Source of the DNA: Emmonsiellopsis sp. PD_33
Lineage: Eukaryota; Ascomycota; Eurotiomycetes; Onygenales; Ajellomycetaceae
NCBI GenBank assembly: GCA_032988165.1
Contig: JANTQF010000121.1
Location: 36,805 to 100,804 of the forward strand
DNA length: 64,000 nucleotides
Direction: 5' to 3'
Positions 22,030 to 34,339 of the stretch are shown here, in pieces. A program made the position numbers and the translations under genes. The notes beneath the pieces were generated by a model. That model saw only the letters and a program-made list of their open reading frames with translations, ran no database searches and was not told the DNA's origin. Positions within the stretch are counted from its first letter, which is position 1; each line of letters starts with the position of its first letter.

Positions 22030-23570
22030 TAATCTTAGATGCATAAATAAGTATAAATAGTTTAGCATTTCTCTATGTTAAAGGCTACTATATCACCCAG
22101 AAATGAGAGTATATAGAGGCATTAATTGAATTTAAGTATCTTAGTGGTATACATACTGGTAACAATATAGCAGGATATGTGATATAGTATATATATAATA
22201 TATGAATTAAAGATGACATTTTTACTCTCACAGCTGATAATATAGTAAATAATAATACATTAATAGTATTCTTGGAGAAATGCCTGTATGCAGAGGATGG
22301 AGTTTACTAGGATGTCAAAATGTATTAACTTTTTTATATAGCTCATATTGTGTAGCTGACAGTAAAATAACTAGTTAGAGACCTATAAATTGAATTAATA
22401 AATAATAATATCTCACAGACATTTTATGAGAATAATATTAATATAAGTAATAAAAAGAAGATCTCATTTAGTTATATATTCTTAAAGATATATAATAGTT
22501 CATAGTAACAGTTTAATAGCATTTCTAATCTCTTAATTATTTAATTAATTACATTTACTTGCCAATACTCTCTCAAGTTCTCCCCAATGAATTAAAAGCT
22601 TTCAGAAGCTCTAGTCAGAGCACATTAAGCTCTAAATGATTCAGAATGTTAAGATCTGATGAAGCTCAATATATCTTATATATATCTATACACTGTAACT
22701 TAGAGATTCAATTCATTGCTAAGTAGTGACTCAGGATAACTTCAAGCTCTACTATCTCTAGTTAAGTAATGATAAATGGTAGCTCATTATGTATGTTATT
22801 ACCCTACTTTATTTATTCTAGTAGGTTACTAAGATTCTTTTAGATATAAACATATTACTCATCTATAATGCATTTTTAATCTATAATGTACTGTTCAACT
22901 ACCTTGATGAATAGCTTTTTAAGGTAACCTATAAAATCCTAATCATTCAGAATAACTTGAAGATTACACTGAAAGCTACATATAATAAACTGAAGAAATA
23001 CTATTCAGATATTAATACTAATAGTAGTATGAGAAAGATTTACTGTATTATTATAATTCTAAACTTATATTTATAATTACTAGCTTATAATAGTGAGGAA
23101 TAGGAGCCAGAGATAAAAGCCTAATCATTATAATATATAAAGATATACTATGAAAAATGGTATTTACCTCATCAACCTGCAACTACTAATAATTAACTGT
23201 AGGTAGATATTTACCCTCTTTCATTTTCTTGATTTACTTAGTACTAATAACTTCCCAGACTCATTAATTGTTTTCTACACTATACTAGTAGTCACCTTTA
23301 ATTATTCATATTAATGAATTTAATTAGTATCTAAACAACAGTCTTAGTCCAGAGGAAAATATCTTATTAATGTGAAAGACAATTAAATTAACATATCTAA
23401 CTGTTATATTGATAGCCAGAGACATTCTATTAATTCTAATTGAAAGTATAGAAATTAAATAGCAGTTCAGTGTGAGCTATTATGTTGTCTCATAAGAGTA
23501 ATTATCATTATTAGGAAAGATAATACATAAGATCATGCTGATGAAGCATGCAAATGAAAGAGAATAATTA
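22030..23570 (+). pseudogene. Second hAT transposase remnant
   Basis: From 22035 a broken frame reads LDA*ISINSLAFLYVKGYYI, then EALIEFKYLSGIHTGNNIAG and LTADNIVNNNTLIVFLEKCL. These are the hAT DxWTS, HTGxN and TxDNAxNN landmarks. Further on come a WNSTYDM-to-middle region (RFNSLLSSDSG near 22710), EPEIKA near 23110 and, from about 23340, ENILLM*KTIKLTYLTVILIARDILL then SVSYYVVS*E. This last part matches the dimerisation domain (YPxLxxLARDIL...ERxFS...RLS). It differs from the transposase at 15555-18640, so it comes from another element. I could not find paired terminal repeats for it. Confidence 0.65.
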
Positions 23571-23574
23571 TAGG

Positions 23575-23945
23575 TAGAGAAAAAATAAAATGAGAAGAAT
23601 GTAGTAGAGAATGAGGCTAATAATAATAGAGAGAGTAATAATATAAATATTATAATAAGAAAGGAGAAACTTACATCTAAAGAGGAATAACTAGTAGAGG
23701 AGTGTTCATTAGGATGGTTCTCACACACAAGTATAGCTAAATGAAGGAGGATATGAGAAGAGATACTAGATTTTAAGATGATAATTGATAACTCAGTATT
23801 TAGAGGAGGCATCTGAAATATAGTATACTAGAACTATTATCTTTAGCTGTTACATCTCATATTATTTGTATACTATATTAATGTGCTATTATAGTCTCTG
23901 GGAATCTCATTATGTTAAATCTGCAGGCAGGATTAAGATAAGAAA
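23575..23945. other. AT-rich DNA after the second hAT remnant
   Basis: The 110-codon minus-strand frame over 23480-23812 is antisense to the hAT dimerisation tail and Lys/Glu-rich sequence, and is not a gene. Nothing else is supported. Confidence 0.45.
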
Positions 23946-23954
23946 TATAATTTA

Positions 23955-24640
23955 ATTCAGGTTTGCACTAACATGCATCATCTATCATTACTATAATGAT
24001 TAATAATGAATAATGCTTTTTTTAAACTTATATAAAATGTAGGCCAGGATTTGAATCATATAGTAAGCTTTATTTTTTTTTTTTTTTTTTATATGTAATG
24101 AGCTATATCATATAATTTAGGTCAGCACTAATAGTATCATCTGTCATTAGTATAGTGAGTAATCACTGCACTAATAACTGATAATGCTTTTTTTGTAACC
24201 TCATTAAAATATAGGCCAAGGTTTGAACCATGCAGTAGGCTTTTTTTTTTTTTTTGACATATAACTACTAGGAATTTTTTAATAGGATTAAAAATATAAT
24301 ATGTACTAATACAATCAAAATCACACATTATAACCCAGTAGTTATTGAGGTGGAGTACCTAGCTGATCACAGACTGTCTGTTTGACTCTTAATGTGAGAT
24401 TCTCCACTACTATCATATCAACATCTATGAATTGAATGGCCCTACTAGCTATTTAAGTAGCAGAGTAAGAGGATTATTCAGCATTCAGTCTTTAAATGAC
24501 TGTAATGCCCCTATCTGGAACCTTTACTATATTAATGATTCTATATATGATCCTAATAGTAGCTCAGTAGATATAAAGTGATAAAGTATTATAGATAGTT
24601 AAAAGATGCTTTTGTCTTTTTTTTTTTTTGTAGCCTATTA
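23955..24640. repeat. Three tRNA-like short repeats, each ending in a T-run
   Basis: Two related units stand in tandem: about 23958-24090 and 24120-24256. Each has an A-box-like TCATTAGTATAGTGAGTAATC (decayed in the first), then GTAGGCCAAGGTTTGAACCATGCAGTAGGC (first copy: GGATTTGAATCATATAGTAAGC), then 15-20 T. GGTTTGAACC is a nearly intact tRNA B box. A third, different unit (about 24330-24635) has CAGTAGTTATTGAGGTGGAG, CTGTCTGTTTGACTC and a final T-run. Together they look like tRNA-derived SINEs. Decay has destroyed any functional tRNA cloverleaf I could draw. Confidence 0.5.
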
Positions 24641-24689
24641 CCTTTTCTTGTTACCTCAACAGATCACATGATTAGGCCCAGTGAATGCT

Positions 24690-24950
24690 TGGTAGGATAG
24701 AAATTCTCATTCTATAAGATGAAATCTCATATCCCATCTTATAGTCAGGATGAATTTCTATGTCTCATCTCATAGGAAAATTGAAATCTCATGTCTCATC
24801 TCATAGAAAATTTAAAATCCTATGATTTATTCCATCCCACAGATAAAATCTCATGAGATGAACTATTTTTTCCCATCCCATCTCATAATATCATGAGATG
24901 AGAAATCCCATGAGAAATCCCATCTCAGTAGCAGCTTTAGTTCCACTGCT
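24690..24950. repeat. GATGAGATG-rich inverted-repeat MITE-like element, copy 2
   Basis: About 240 bp consist of CATCTCAT, GATGAGAT, CCCATCCC and AAATCTCATG words in both orientations, ending in ATCTCAGTAGCAGCTTTAG. It corresponds in inverse orientation to 2530-2790. No open frame. Confidence 0.45.
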
Positions 24951-25840
24951 AGCTATAGTTTTAATTATAATTTTATAGTTTCTAGCCTTATTAGTTTCTA
25001 TATCTTCTAAAGTTCAAACTTCTTTAAATGAAATGACTACTTACCTGATCTTTTAAGATGAGTAAGAGAGGGAAGGATAAATTCTAATACTTATAAAGAA
25101 GAGGGGGGTAGATAAATATTGAGCTATCAGATGCATAATTGAAGAAGAAGAAAGAGGAAAAGGAAGAGGAAAAGATGGATATTTTATAATGAATTAGATA
25201 TTATCTGACTATCTCATCTAGTAATTAATATGTCACTTTATTTACTTACTTTCAGTTCACCTCTAAAATCAACATCATCTCTTTTTATTTTCTATATACT
25301 AAATCAGCTAACTTAAATATAACTATGGAATGAGCTCATACTGATGTCTTTTAAGATAATATATGATATGAATCCTCACTATTTTCAGAATATACATGTG
25401 AACTAGCTACTAATAGCTCTAAAATATATATATATAGATTTATGAAGCAAGTACATATTAATAATAAAGAGTAAGTATAGTAATTTCCCACACCCTCCAT
25501 CATATCATTAAGATAGGTATTAGGAATGCTTTATAAATACTTCATTTTACTATCTAGTAGCAGCAAATATATTGAAATTAAACTAATACTATGTGAAAGA
25601 TATATAGAAAGTAATTTAAAATGAATATATAATTACTCAGTTGAAAATCCTTACTCATACATTCTCTCTAATCATGCATTAGAATTGTCTCCTCCACAAT
25701 GAAACCATTAAATTCTTTATTCTCTATTTAATATATTTAACTCTATAATTAGTAATTCATTTTATTCAGGTTTTCATAGAAGAAATATACTCTGAAAATA
25801 TATCTAATACTATCAATTCATATCTCACATTTAAAGCCAT
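24951..25840. other. AT-rich DNA, no supported gene
   Basis: It contains a short Lys/Glu/Arg-rich stretch near 25060-25170 but no frame worth calling. Confidence 0.4.
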
Positions 25841-25849
25841 AAATAGCCA

Positions 25850-27245
25850 TAGATTCTATCTACCCTGAGATGGAGATAAAGTATATTTTTTTCTTCACAG
25901 CCTTCTTAACTTCAGAATCAGACTTCTATTTCTTTTTAGATTTTCAATAGATAATTAGCTCTATAAAGTTTCCCTAGCTTACATCACTATATTATTCTAT
26001 AGAGGCTATATAGTTCTAAAAATCAATAACTTTATCTCATACTCTAACTTGAATATATTTATTCTCATCCCTTTCAACTAGATCATCCCACAGCTTAATC
26101 TAGGTAGCAAGATTCACATATATTTCTAGGTGAGATATAAGCTATTAATTTTTAAAATTATAGGTGCTAACACATACATTTAATATATCATTACCCTATA
26201 GAATCAGACTGTTCATAGTTTAGAATTAGCCCAGTCTAATAGAATATCTAATGAAATTTATCTGAAGTAAATCTCTGAAAGAAATGCTGAAAGATACCCT
26301 TCTCATCAGTATAGTTATACATATTACATTCTAAATGACTGGCTTTATTTAGCTCTTTTTCCTGCTGAACATGTTCCTATAATAAAATTAATAAATTAGT
26401 AGTTTATTCCAACTTTAAAATATCTATAGATAGTAATCATAGTATTAATTACACAGCCCAGCATTATAATATTTTCTATTTAATTCAAGTTGAAGCTTTA
26501 TTAACTGATCATAAGCACTCTGGATCTCCATTAGTGACCCTACTAAACTCCTTGTATATAAAATGGCTGATTATTGATCCTTATAATTAATAATCAGATT
26601 AGTACCTAGAGCTATCATCTCTAAAATCCATTTTTATGCTCATTATAATAATATTCTTCTAGAATTATCAATTAATTTATATTTTATATTTCTTCACCTA
26701 TCATTAAACCTCCATTAATCCTCTTCAGATTTATCTTAATTTACAGCTGACTTCAGCTGGGTTTTCAGTTGGATTCTACTGAGTATCTAGATTAACTCTT
26801 ATCTTTATATAATCAAGTGTCTTATATTTTCACATTTAAAAATTGTTGAGTACATCATTCTGTACTGCAGTCCACATACATGATTTATAATTATAACTCT
26901 AAAATATTTATAATATCAGTTCATCCACTTTTCTAGAAAATGTAAGAAGATATGATTATTTTATCTACTACTAAAGGTTTCTCTTTCATGTGCAATTTAT
27001 CTACTTATAGAACCCTGATACAATCTAATTGTACTATCTATTGGAATTAGAGGATATACTGTTTATGTAATTCTGACTTTCTATTAATATATTACTACTC
27101 TTAGTAAGTGCAGAGTCCATGAGAGGAAGCTCATCCTCCTAACTATTAGGCTACTTTTAGTTAGTAATACATTCATAAAGTTCTTATTTATAGAATAGAA
27201 ACTAATCATATTACTCAATTCTAAATTAAAGGAGTTAATGGTAGA
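25850..27245 (-). pseudogene. Decayed unidentified protein-coding repeat
   Basis: The minus strand carries protein-like fragments broken by stops. Near the upstream end are MSTINSFNLELSNMISFYSI (about 27251-27190) and SLIVRRMSFLSWTLHLLRVV. In the middle is NPTENPAEVSCKLR (near 26760). Near the downstream end are WDDLVERDENKYIQVRV and KSKKK*KSDSEVKKAVKKK (about 26090-25890). The frame shifts between fragments, so either introns or indels are present. I do not recognise the family. Confidence 0.3.
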
Positions 27246-27539
27246 CATGACTGGGTAGTGGGTAAATCAGATAATGATATGAAAATGAAATTATATCTAA
27301 TAAAGAAGGAAACCTATAAATAATGAAAGAAAATAGAAAAGATTGGAGTTTATAATTCTACTAGATGATATGACTTGAAACCTTTATTTTCAGAGGTGTA
27401 TTTAGTATGCATTTAGTCCTATTTCTTTTTTCAGAGCTATTATATTCATATTTCTTTTCTAATTTTCCTACTTTTTCCTCTGAAAAAATCTAACTTATAA
27501 TATAGCCATCTACAGTCTTTATCATTTTAGAAAACACAC

Positions 27540-30500
27540 CCTTTATGGAGCAAATAAGTACTCAGCTTCAAAAGGCTAATATCTGAAATCACCACAGAAT
27601 ACCTCTAAAAATCATATTAATATTAATATAAATGATCCAGCATTTGATCATGATATGAGATTTTGAGATTTTATGTCAGAGTCTATATCAGGTAATATAG
27701 AGATATATATTTATATTCTGATTTAATTATTTACTTAATCTTTTAACTTAGAAAATCAGGTAACAGATCAATCTAATCAGCTCACTAAAAATAATAATAA
27801 TAGAGATGCTACATACTCTGATAATAAGCTCTACAAATCAAATAAGGAAGCAAACATGATATATTAGCTCCTAAACACTGCTCAGATAGCTTATAAATTG
27901 GCTGATAATAAATATATCATAAATGATAATATTAATGATAATATGAATCATTATACTAAAATTAAGAAGAATAAAATAGATAATATTAATGCTACATCTG
28001 AACATCCTCTAAGAGTTTAAGAGGCTAGAAACTCTGAGGTTCAAAAGGTTAATTCCTCTAATTTAACTATTCAAAATAATAATCTAATAACCTCATCACA
28101 CATTAATAATAAAGCTAATTATATTTATATAGTTAATAATCCTGCAGAGCTTCTTATTCATAAATAGAATAAGAATTATATGAATCTTTTTATAATAGCC
28201 TTCACTTTATGAATAGAGTCTACTGGAATATCTCAAGAGCTATACTAGTTATTACTGTAGATTCTCTGGACTCTAAAGGATATCACTTCAATTCATAACC
28301 TCCCCAATGAACTATTAAATTTAAAAAAGAAATATAGAGTATAGTTCCCAATCCTTCCACTACACTACATATAGATTCTAATTATCTCTTCAGATCAGAT
28401 GCTGACATTTTCTCATACTAAAAAATACCTTATTAATCATATATTAATGTTCTTATACTTTTAAGATATAATCTCATTAATATTAAAGCTTGTTAAGTCT
28501 TAGAGGTTTCAACAGCACATGCACATTAGAATGGCAGAAGTTGTTGACTCCCCTATGGAACTATAGTACTCATATAACTAGAGAAGCTTAATTAAACACT
28601 ACTTTAGAGAATTTACCTTGTATCCTTCCACTAGTAAATTAATTTTCCCCTTTAATTTCATATAGTATCAGTGTGAAAATAATAAATATTCATGCAGATA
28701 ATCAGATAAAATTAACTTTAATTATATGAGTAAAATGTAGTTTATTAGAAAGGATAGATAGAAGATATTTTTATATTTTAATAGAATTATTTTGCAGATT
28801 CAATCTACCATGTAATATTCAACTCTAAATGTAGAAAGATCTAATTTTCAGAGTCCTTATTTACTCTTCTATTAATATAAGATAATTTTAATTGAGAGTA
28901 ATATATTAAATATCATTTTAGTAAGCTCTGTTCTATTCAGAGCCTACATCTTTATTAATTATATTTTTAATAGAATTAATAATATCTTTCTAACTGAGAA
29001 TTCTACTTCTAGTTTTTTTCTTTAGAGGATTCTCTATTTAGCTTTAGCTACTACTTGGCCATACTATAGATCAACACTAATATGTGAAGAGCTAAAGATT
29101 ACAGTTTATAAGAGAAAGTTCTTAAAGAATATCTTTACTAGAGAGTAGAAAATATTGTTTCTTTCTTATCAGCTTTTTATTAATGAATTTAACCTCTATT
29201 AGAATATATATTAGAGTTTAATGGGTATATACTAAATCTCAGCTCTGAGTGTAGTTGAATGCAAGAAGTACAATAACCTATTCATAATGACATTTAGTTC
29301 ACATAATATGAACTTCCCAGATACTATTAGAGTCTTATCCCTTGAATTTCTATAGTTAGACAGTGAGGACATCCTAGTTAATATTGATGATGACACTATT
29401 TGAGTCATTTCTTTTTACTTATTATTTATTAGTGATATGTCACAGTAGAATGGGAATGCTAGTATTAAAGACTCAAGTACAGAATACTTATATCAGAGCT
29501 ATCTAATTAAGAATTAAAAGAGATCAGATTTATCATTTAATATCATTTAAAATAGGTACTATCATCATGATACTTAATAGGTCTGATATCAGACAGAGAG
29601 TGCTTCAAACCTGATAAAGAAAAAGAAGTTATAGTAGAGGAATAGATTAGTAGATAATAATTCTTACCTATTTAAGATATATTTAAGTTTAAATCTAGTT
29701 ACATTCTTCTCATCTGATCTTACACACAGCAAGTATTCAGAGATTTTAAAAATAGCTCATTCTATACTGATGGAATCAGTATTAACTTCAGTCAGAAAGA
29801 CTAAGTACCTCTAAATATTATAAACCTTTTCTTTTCCTTAAGAATGGATATGCCTATAATTATCTCTTATTTATCTAGAGAAATACTAACTGTAAGAGCA
29901 TGCTCAGGCATCTATTCTAATATCATTTATATTATAATGTGGCCTTAAATGTTCATAGCTTAAAGATTAAATTTATAGAGTACTCTCACTGGCATTCTCA
30001 AAACTCAGTATCCTGATAGTAAATTTGACTATTAATGTATTTATAGTAATTATAAGAAGTAATTTAATTTTACTATCACATAACCTAGCTATTTATAATT
30101 CAAAAGAAATCTAATAAATTATTATCATTACTTATTAATACCTACAGTTCTTTCTAGATGCAGCAGTAAATATAGTACAACAAGCCTGAGCTCCTTCTCA
30201 TATAGAGTTAGTAAATTAGAGTTAACAAGCATTTCTAGTACTAAGTTAGGTGTTAGTATCAACCAGGCCAGATGAATATTCTACCTTTATTATGATAGAA
30301 GATTTAGAGTAAGATTTAGCTCTCTCTACAAAAAAAGGTATATTCTTCATTAGAATGAAAAACTAACTGAATATATATATTAGACTGTACTATATTAATA
30401 AAATCAGAGAATATAGAACTGCTAATAATAGTAATATGTTAATGAAGGAGGATAAATATAGAGATTATAAACAACTAATTTACCATACAAATCATCATAA

Positions 30501-31250
30501 TATTAAAAAGATATTACTTTAATAGGAGAGTTTTTATCAGATAGTTTAGCTTACTTTTCATGATGCATTTAATAACTCTCAGCTAGAACTTAAAGAGAGG
30601 TTAAGGAAAATCTATAAATATTATCCTACCCTACTAATCAATCTAATTCAGGTTGATGACTATGAATCTGATGATATTCTTTCAACTAATAAATTATATG
30701 TGCTAAAGAACCTTTCAAATTATATCTGGAAATTCCTATAGATGAATCTTATATCTTTACTATTATTAAAGAATGATATGAATATACTGGAAATTCTAAT
30801 AAATTAAATATTAAACCTTTTAAATGTTCATTCATTTCTTTAAAAATTAAGATAGATATACAATCTTGACTAGAATAAATCATCCATTCTGGAATCAAGA
30901 CTAAAATTACTCTAATTTTATTAAAAAATTACTTTTATATCTAAGTATTATCTCTCATTCTCATTAGGACACTGTTGATTATATACTTATTTATTATATA
31001 GTAATGAAACCTATTAGATAATACTCATACAAGAAGATATTATTAAATATAGAAATTTAAAAATTGATTAGATTCAAGCTGTTTTTATTTATAACTTATA
31101 TGAATATAATGATCAGGTCTTTTTTACAGTCATATTAGTGAGTTTAATTAAATCTAATAGATTATTAGGCCTACTAATTCTAAGTAATGATTCTGAGGAT
31201 TACACAATAATCAGCCTTTCTACTGTGTGGAAACCAAGTCTCTATATTAT
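27540..31250 (+). pseudogene. Decayed large transposase-like protein of a repetitive fungal family
   Basis: Plus-strand fragments keep a recognisable order. First is LPNELLNLKKKYRV near 28300. Then come YQLFINEFNLY and SALSVVECKKYNNLFIMTF near 29180-29290, FPDTIRVLSLEFL*LDSEDI and DISDMSQ-type text near 29310-29450, YHHDT near 29565, and KEDKYRDYKQLIYHTNHHNI near 30440-30500. In the intact family, as I remember it, these correspond to a 'LGPxxSNF...LxxGxLVxIxG...GDMPQQNxNAGxK...CRxC' core and a 'GEDKHRxFKxxIYxTNHxNVE' tail. It is a high-copy family in filamentous ascomycetes that I associate with CACTA/Tnp2-like DNA transposons. Family assignment is tentative; coding origin and decay are clear. 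Confidence 0.45.
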
Positions 31251-31723
31251 ACTGATCTGATATAAGTTTAGAGGCAGGTTACAATATAGCTCTGAAGGCA
31301 CCAAGCTTTTATATTATATATAGAATATGTTATTTTTTTAGCTGCTTCTAAATCCTAAAATCCTCTTTAATAGTAACTAACAAGTCAATCTATTATTCTA
31401 TACATAATTATTCTCTTTTTTCATACTAATAGTAGTTGATTATCATCATTCAGACTGCATCCTCTTCATGATAATCAGTTATGATGTCTGATGCTGGAAA
31501 ATGACACTATAAGGCAGAAAAATAATATACTTAGAAGCAGGAAACTTCCATATTAATATCTATTTAATATAATAGCCCATTTAGTGCACCTTATAAGTAA
31601 GGTTTACTAATAGGCTCTCCTATATGATCTCATGCAACAAGCCCAGGGCAGGCTCTAATATCTCCCATGATGGGTAGCATTTAGGGCTAAATGCAGGGTA
31701 ATATTCCCACCTATGACTTAACA

Positions 31724-31860
31724 CTTAACCCTATAAATATTCTAAAGATTACTGATATATATTATAATATTAATTTATCAAGTAATTTAGTACTTAACTC
31801 AGTAAATATTCTGAAGATGATCAATATGTACTATAACATTAATCTATCAAGTAATACTTA
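31724..31860. repeat. Tandem duplication, 69-bp unit, two copies
   Basis: CTTAACCCTATAAATATTCT begins at 31724 and CTTAACTCAGTAAATATTCT at 31793. Both continue through TATAATATTAATTTATCAAG or its one-step variants. It falls within a 69-codon open frame (31691-31900) that therefore encodes a repeated INILKxxxxYYNINLSSN motif. I regard the frame as fortuitous. Confidence 0.7.
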
Positions 31861-32040
31861 TAGACTTAATGGAGAGGCTTATATTAGGTTTAATTTCTGA
31901 AAGATATTCCTATAATAGTGAGTATGAGCTAATATATCTAGTTTTATAAGATGAAATTAAATACCCAGGAAATGAAAGCACATCATAAAGATATATTAGT
32001 ATATAAAAGAGATATATTTTACTACTAGATAAATTAATAT

Positions 32041-32305
32041 TTTTCATTCACTTACATTGCATTTCAATCATTAAGAGTATTTCCTCTATATAATGACTGT
32101 TAGAGCTAATGTTTTTCATTCACCTACATTACATTCAAATCATTAAGAGTATTCTCTCTATATAATGACTGTTAGAGCTAATGTTTCTCATTCACCCACA
32201 TTGCATTTAAATCATTAAGGATATTTCCCCCTATATAATGACTATTAGAGCTGATGTTTCCTATTTACTCATATTACATTTAAAATTATTAAGAGTATTT
32301 TCTAT
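32041..32305. repeat. Minisatellite, 72-73-bp unit, nearly four copies
   Basis: The unit is TTCATTCACNTACATTGCAT, then CATTAAGAGTATTTCCTCTA, then TATAATGACTGTTAGAGCTAATG. Copies start near 32043, 32115 and 32187, with a degenerate one from about 32260. The GTTAGAGCTGATGTTTT end is met again near 33100 and 33490, so the unit is also dispersed locally. Confidence 0.8.
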
Positions 32306-32436
32306 CTAGTCTTCTTTTCTCTACCTATATCTATCTTGCATCTATACTGACACCATCAATCTATTTTCTTTCTCTTTTGATAAACTACTTACAAGTTATT
32401 ATATCCACTAAAAATAGATGCCTATATAGGCTTACT

Positions 32437-32530
32437 GCAATCTAGACTGCTATTTATTGTTAATCTAGATTACTATCTATTATCAATCTAGGCTGCTATT
32501 TATTATCAACCTGGGCTGCTACCCATCATT
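32437..32530. repeat. Short tandem repeat, about 32-bp unit, three copies
   Basis: CAATCTAGACTGCTATTTAT, TAATCTAGATTACTATCTAT, CAATCTAGGCTGCTATTTAT and CAACCTGGGCTGCTACCCAT follow each other at about 25-32-bp spacing. The last copies are the least AT-converted. Confidence 0.6.
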
Positions 32531-33251
32531 AAAATCAGTGGTTAAGAGATGTGGAGAATCTAAAGATGAAGTTAAAAGCTATACTAGTTATAATTAGTAT
32601 TATTAGAAGTATAAGAACTAGTAAATCATCATTAATAAATATAGTTCTTAATGAAGAATATTTTATCCCAATTAATAGTATGCACATCTACACTATCATC
32701 ATTACTAAAATCTCATTTAATTATAGACTTTAGAAGTACAGAGCAACAATTAAGTTCATTTCTTTTATAAAGTGGGAAAAAAAACTTAAACTTATTTTTG
32801 ATAAGATTCAGATTTACCATAATGAAGGATAATATCAGGATGATTCCAACATTACAATTATTATTATAAAAGTAAAGATAGTATACTCTAATGTCAAAGA
32901 CATTATAGTATTATTCATTAAAGAACTGATGAAATAAGATAGTATCTATAGTATTCTAAAAAAGATAATTAAATTTACTATAAATAACTTAGCTCAACTT
33001 CATACTTAACTTTAGCTGTATTTAGATTGAAGAATATGGAGAATAGTATCTATAGCATTTTAGTTCATTTTAATAGGTATCTCCTCCTATATCATAATTG
33101 TTGAAGCTGATATTTTAATGTATAAAGAGATAATTAGGTGCATTTATCTAGTATAGTGAGAATTTGCTTAAATGTCTAATTAACAGAAAGTATGCTATAA
33201 AAATTTATTAGTATATAAAAGAGATATATTCTATCACTAAGGAATCTGAGA

Positions 33252-33427
33252 GCTACTAAAGAAATAAACCTGATTGCTGCTCTATACTTCTTAAGTTCAT
33301 AATTAAATAATATTTTAATAATAATGATAGTGCAGACACACACCTGAACCATCATTATTACTAAGATATTATTTAATTATAAATCTAAGAAGTATAGAGC
33401 TGCAATTAGATTCATTTCTCCAGTAGA
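33252..33427. mobile_element. Fold-back MITE, about 175 bp
   Basis: The left arm (GAAATAAACCTGATTGCTGC, then TCTATACTTCTTAAG) and the reverse complement of the right arm (GAAATGAATCTAATTGCAGC, then TCTATACTTCTTAGA) pair for about 75 bp. Only a short loop (GTGCAGACACACACCTGA) separates them. A second right-arm copy lies at about 32690-32762 (CATTACTAAAATCTCATTTA...AAGTTCATTTCT). It is non-coding, and a strong hairpin is expected. Target duplication was not determined. Confidence 0.65.
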
Positions 33428-33544
33428 GTAAGAAAGAGAATACTTATTTTTAATAAGTATCTCTTTATATATTATACTTATTAGAGCTGATGTTTTCTTT
33501 CCAAGATTCTTTCCTCCCTTAATACTACTAGATGTAAGATTATT

Positions 33545-33660
33545 ACCCAAGTAAATATCATCTTAATCCTTAAACCTCTAAATGATAATATCACCTTAAT
33601 CCTCAAATCTCTGAATGATAATATCACCTTAATTCTCACCCTCTAAATAGATTATTAGAG
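33545..33660. repeat. Short tandem repeat, about 38-bp unit, three copies
   Basis: AATATCATCTTAATCCTTAA, AATATCACCTTAATCCTCAA and AATATCACCTTAATTCTCAC are separated by CCTCTAAATGAT-type spacers. Confidence 0.6.
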
Positions 33661-33824
33661 CTGATTTTTCTTTGCTTGTAGCAACTTTACCCTATTGATG
33701 GTAATAATAATGATAGCTATAAATCAATTTAATAAATATATTACTGAATGTGAAATTAATAATAGATGTCTCTAAAAGAATGTATATTTAGACTGAGAAT
33801 TACTTTATAATTAGACTATAGTCA

Positions 33825-34335
33825 AACAGTGATCTAACCATACTCTAATTATATTATAATTATGTTTAAATTATGCTCTGATGCTCTAACTATGTTATTA
33901 TAGTATTTATATGATGATTCTACTATATCTAAACTATATTCTAATTCTCTGACTGTATTACTACAGTAATTATATGATGATTTCATAGTAGTCATTATCA
34001 TATTTATATAGGAATATTAAATGTAATATAGTCAAAGCACTATTATAATCAGAATGCTATTATAGTTAGAGTATTATAGTAGTTGGAGTATTATCACAGT
34101 CAGAGTGTTATTACAGTTGAGATGTTATTACAGTCAGAGTATTATCATAATTAGAATATTATATATATATAAATATTAATGAAGCATTACATGGAGCATG
34201 ATAATAGTCAGAGCATTATATATATATAAATGTGAATAGAGTATTATATGAAGCATTGTAGAAATATTATATTATATAAAATATAATTAGAGTGCTTCAT
34301 GAAGTATAGTTAGAGTACTTCATGAAGTATAGTTA
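33825..34335. repeat. Degenerate satellite of AGAGTATTATNACAGT-type words
   Basis: Words such as CAGTCAGAGTGTTATTACAG, TTAGAGTATTATAGTAGTTG and AGAGTACTTCATGAAGTATA recur at about 20-22-bp steps, in phase over short stretches. TATATATATAAA tracts interleave. It ends immediately before the isochore boundary. Confidence 0.55.
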
Positions 34336-34339
34336 TAAT

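Noticed and set aside
23480..23812. 110-codon frame (minus)
   Set aside because: Antisense to the hAT dimerisation region read on the plus strand.
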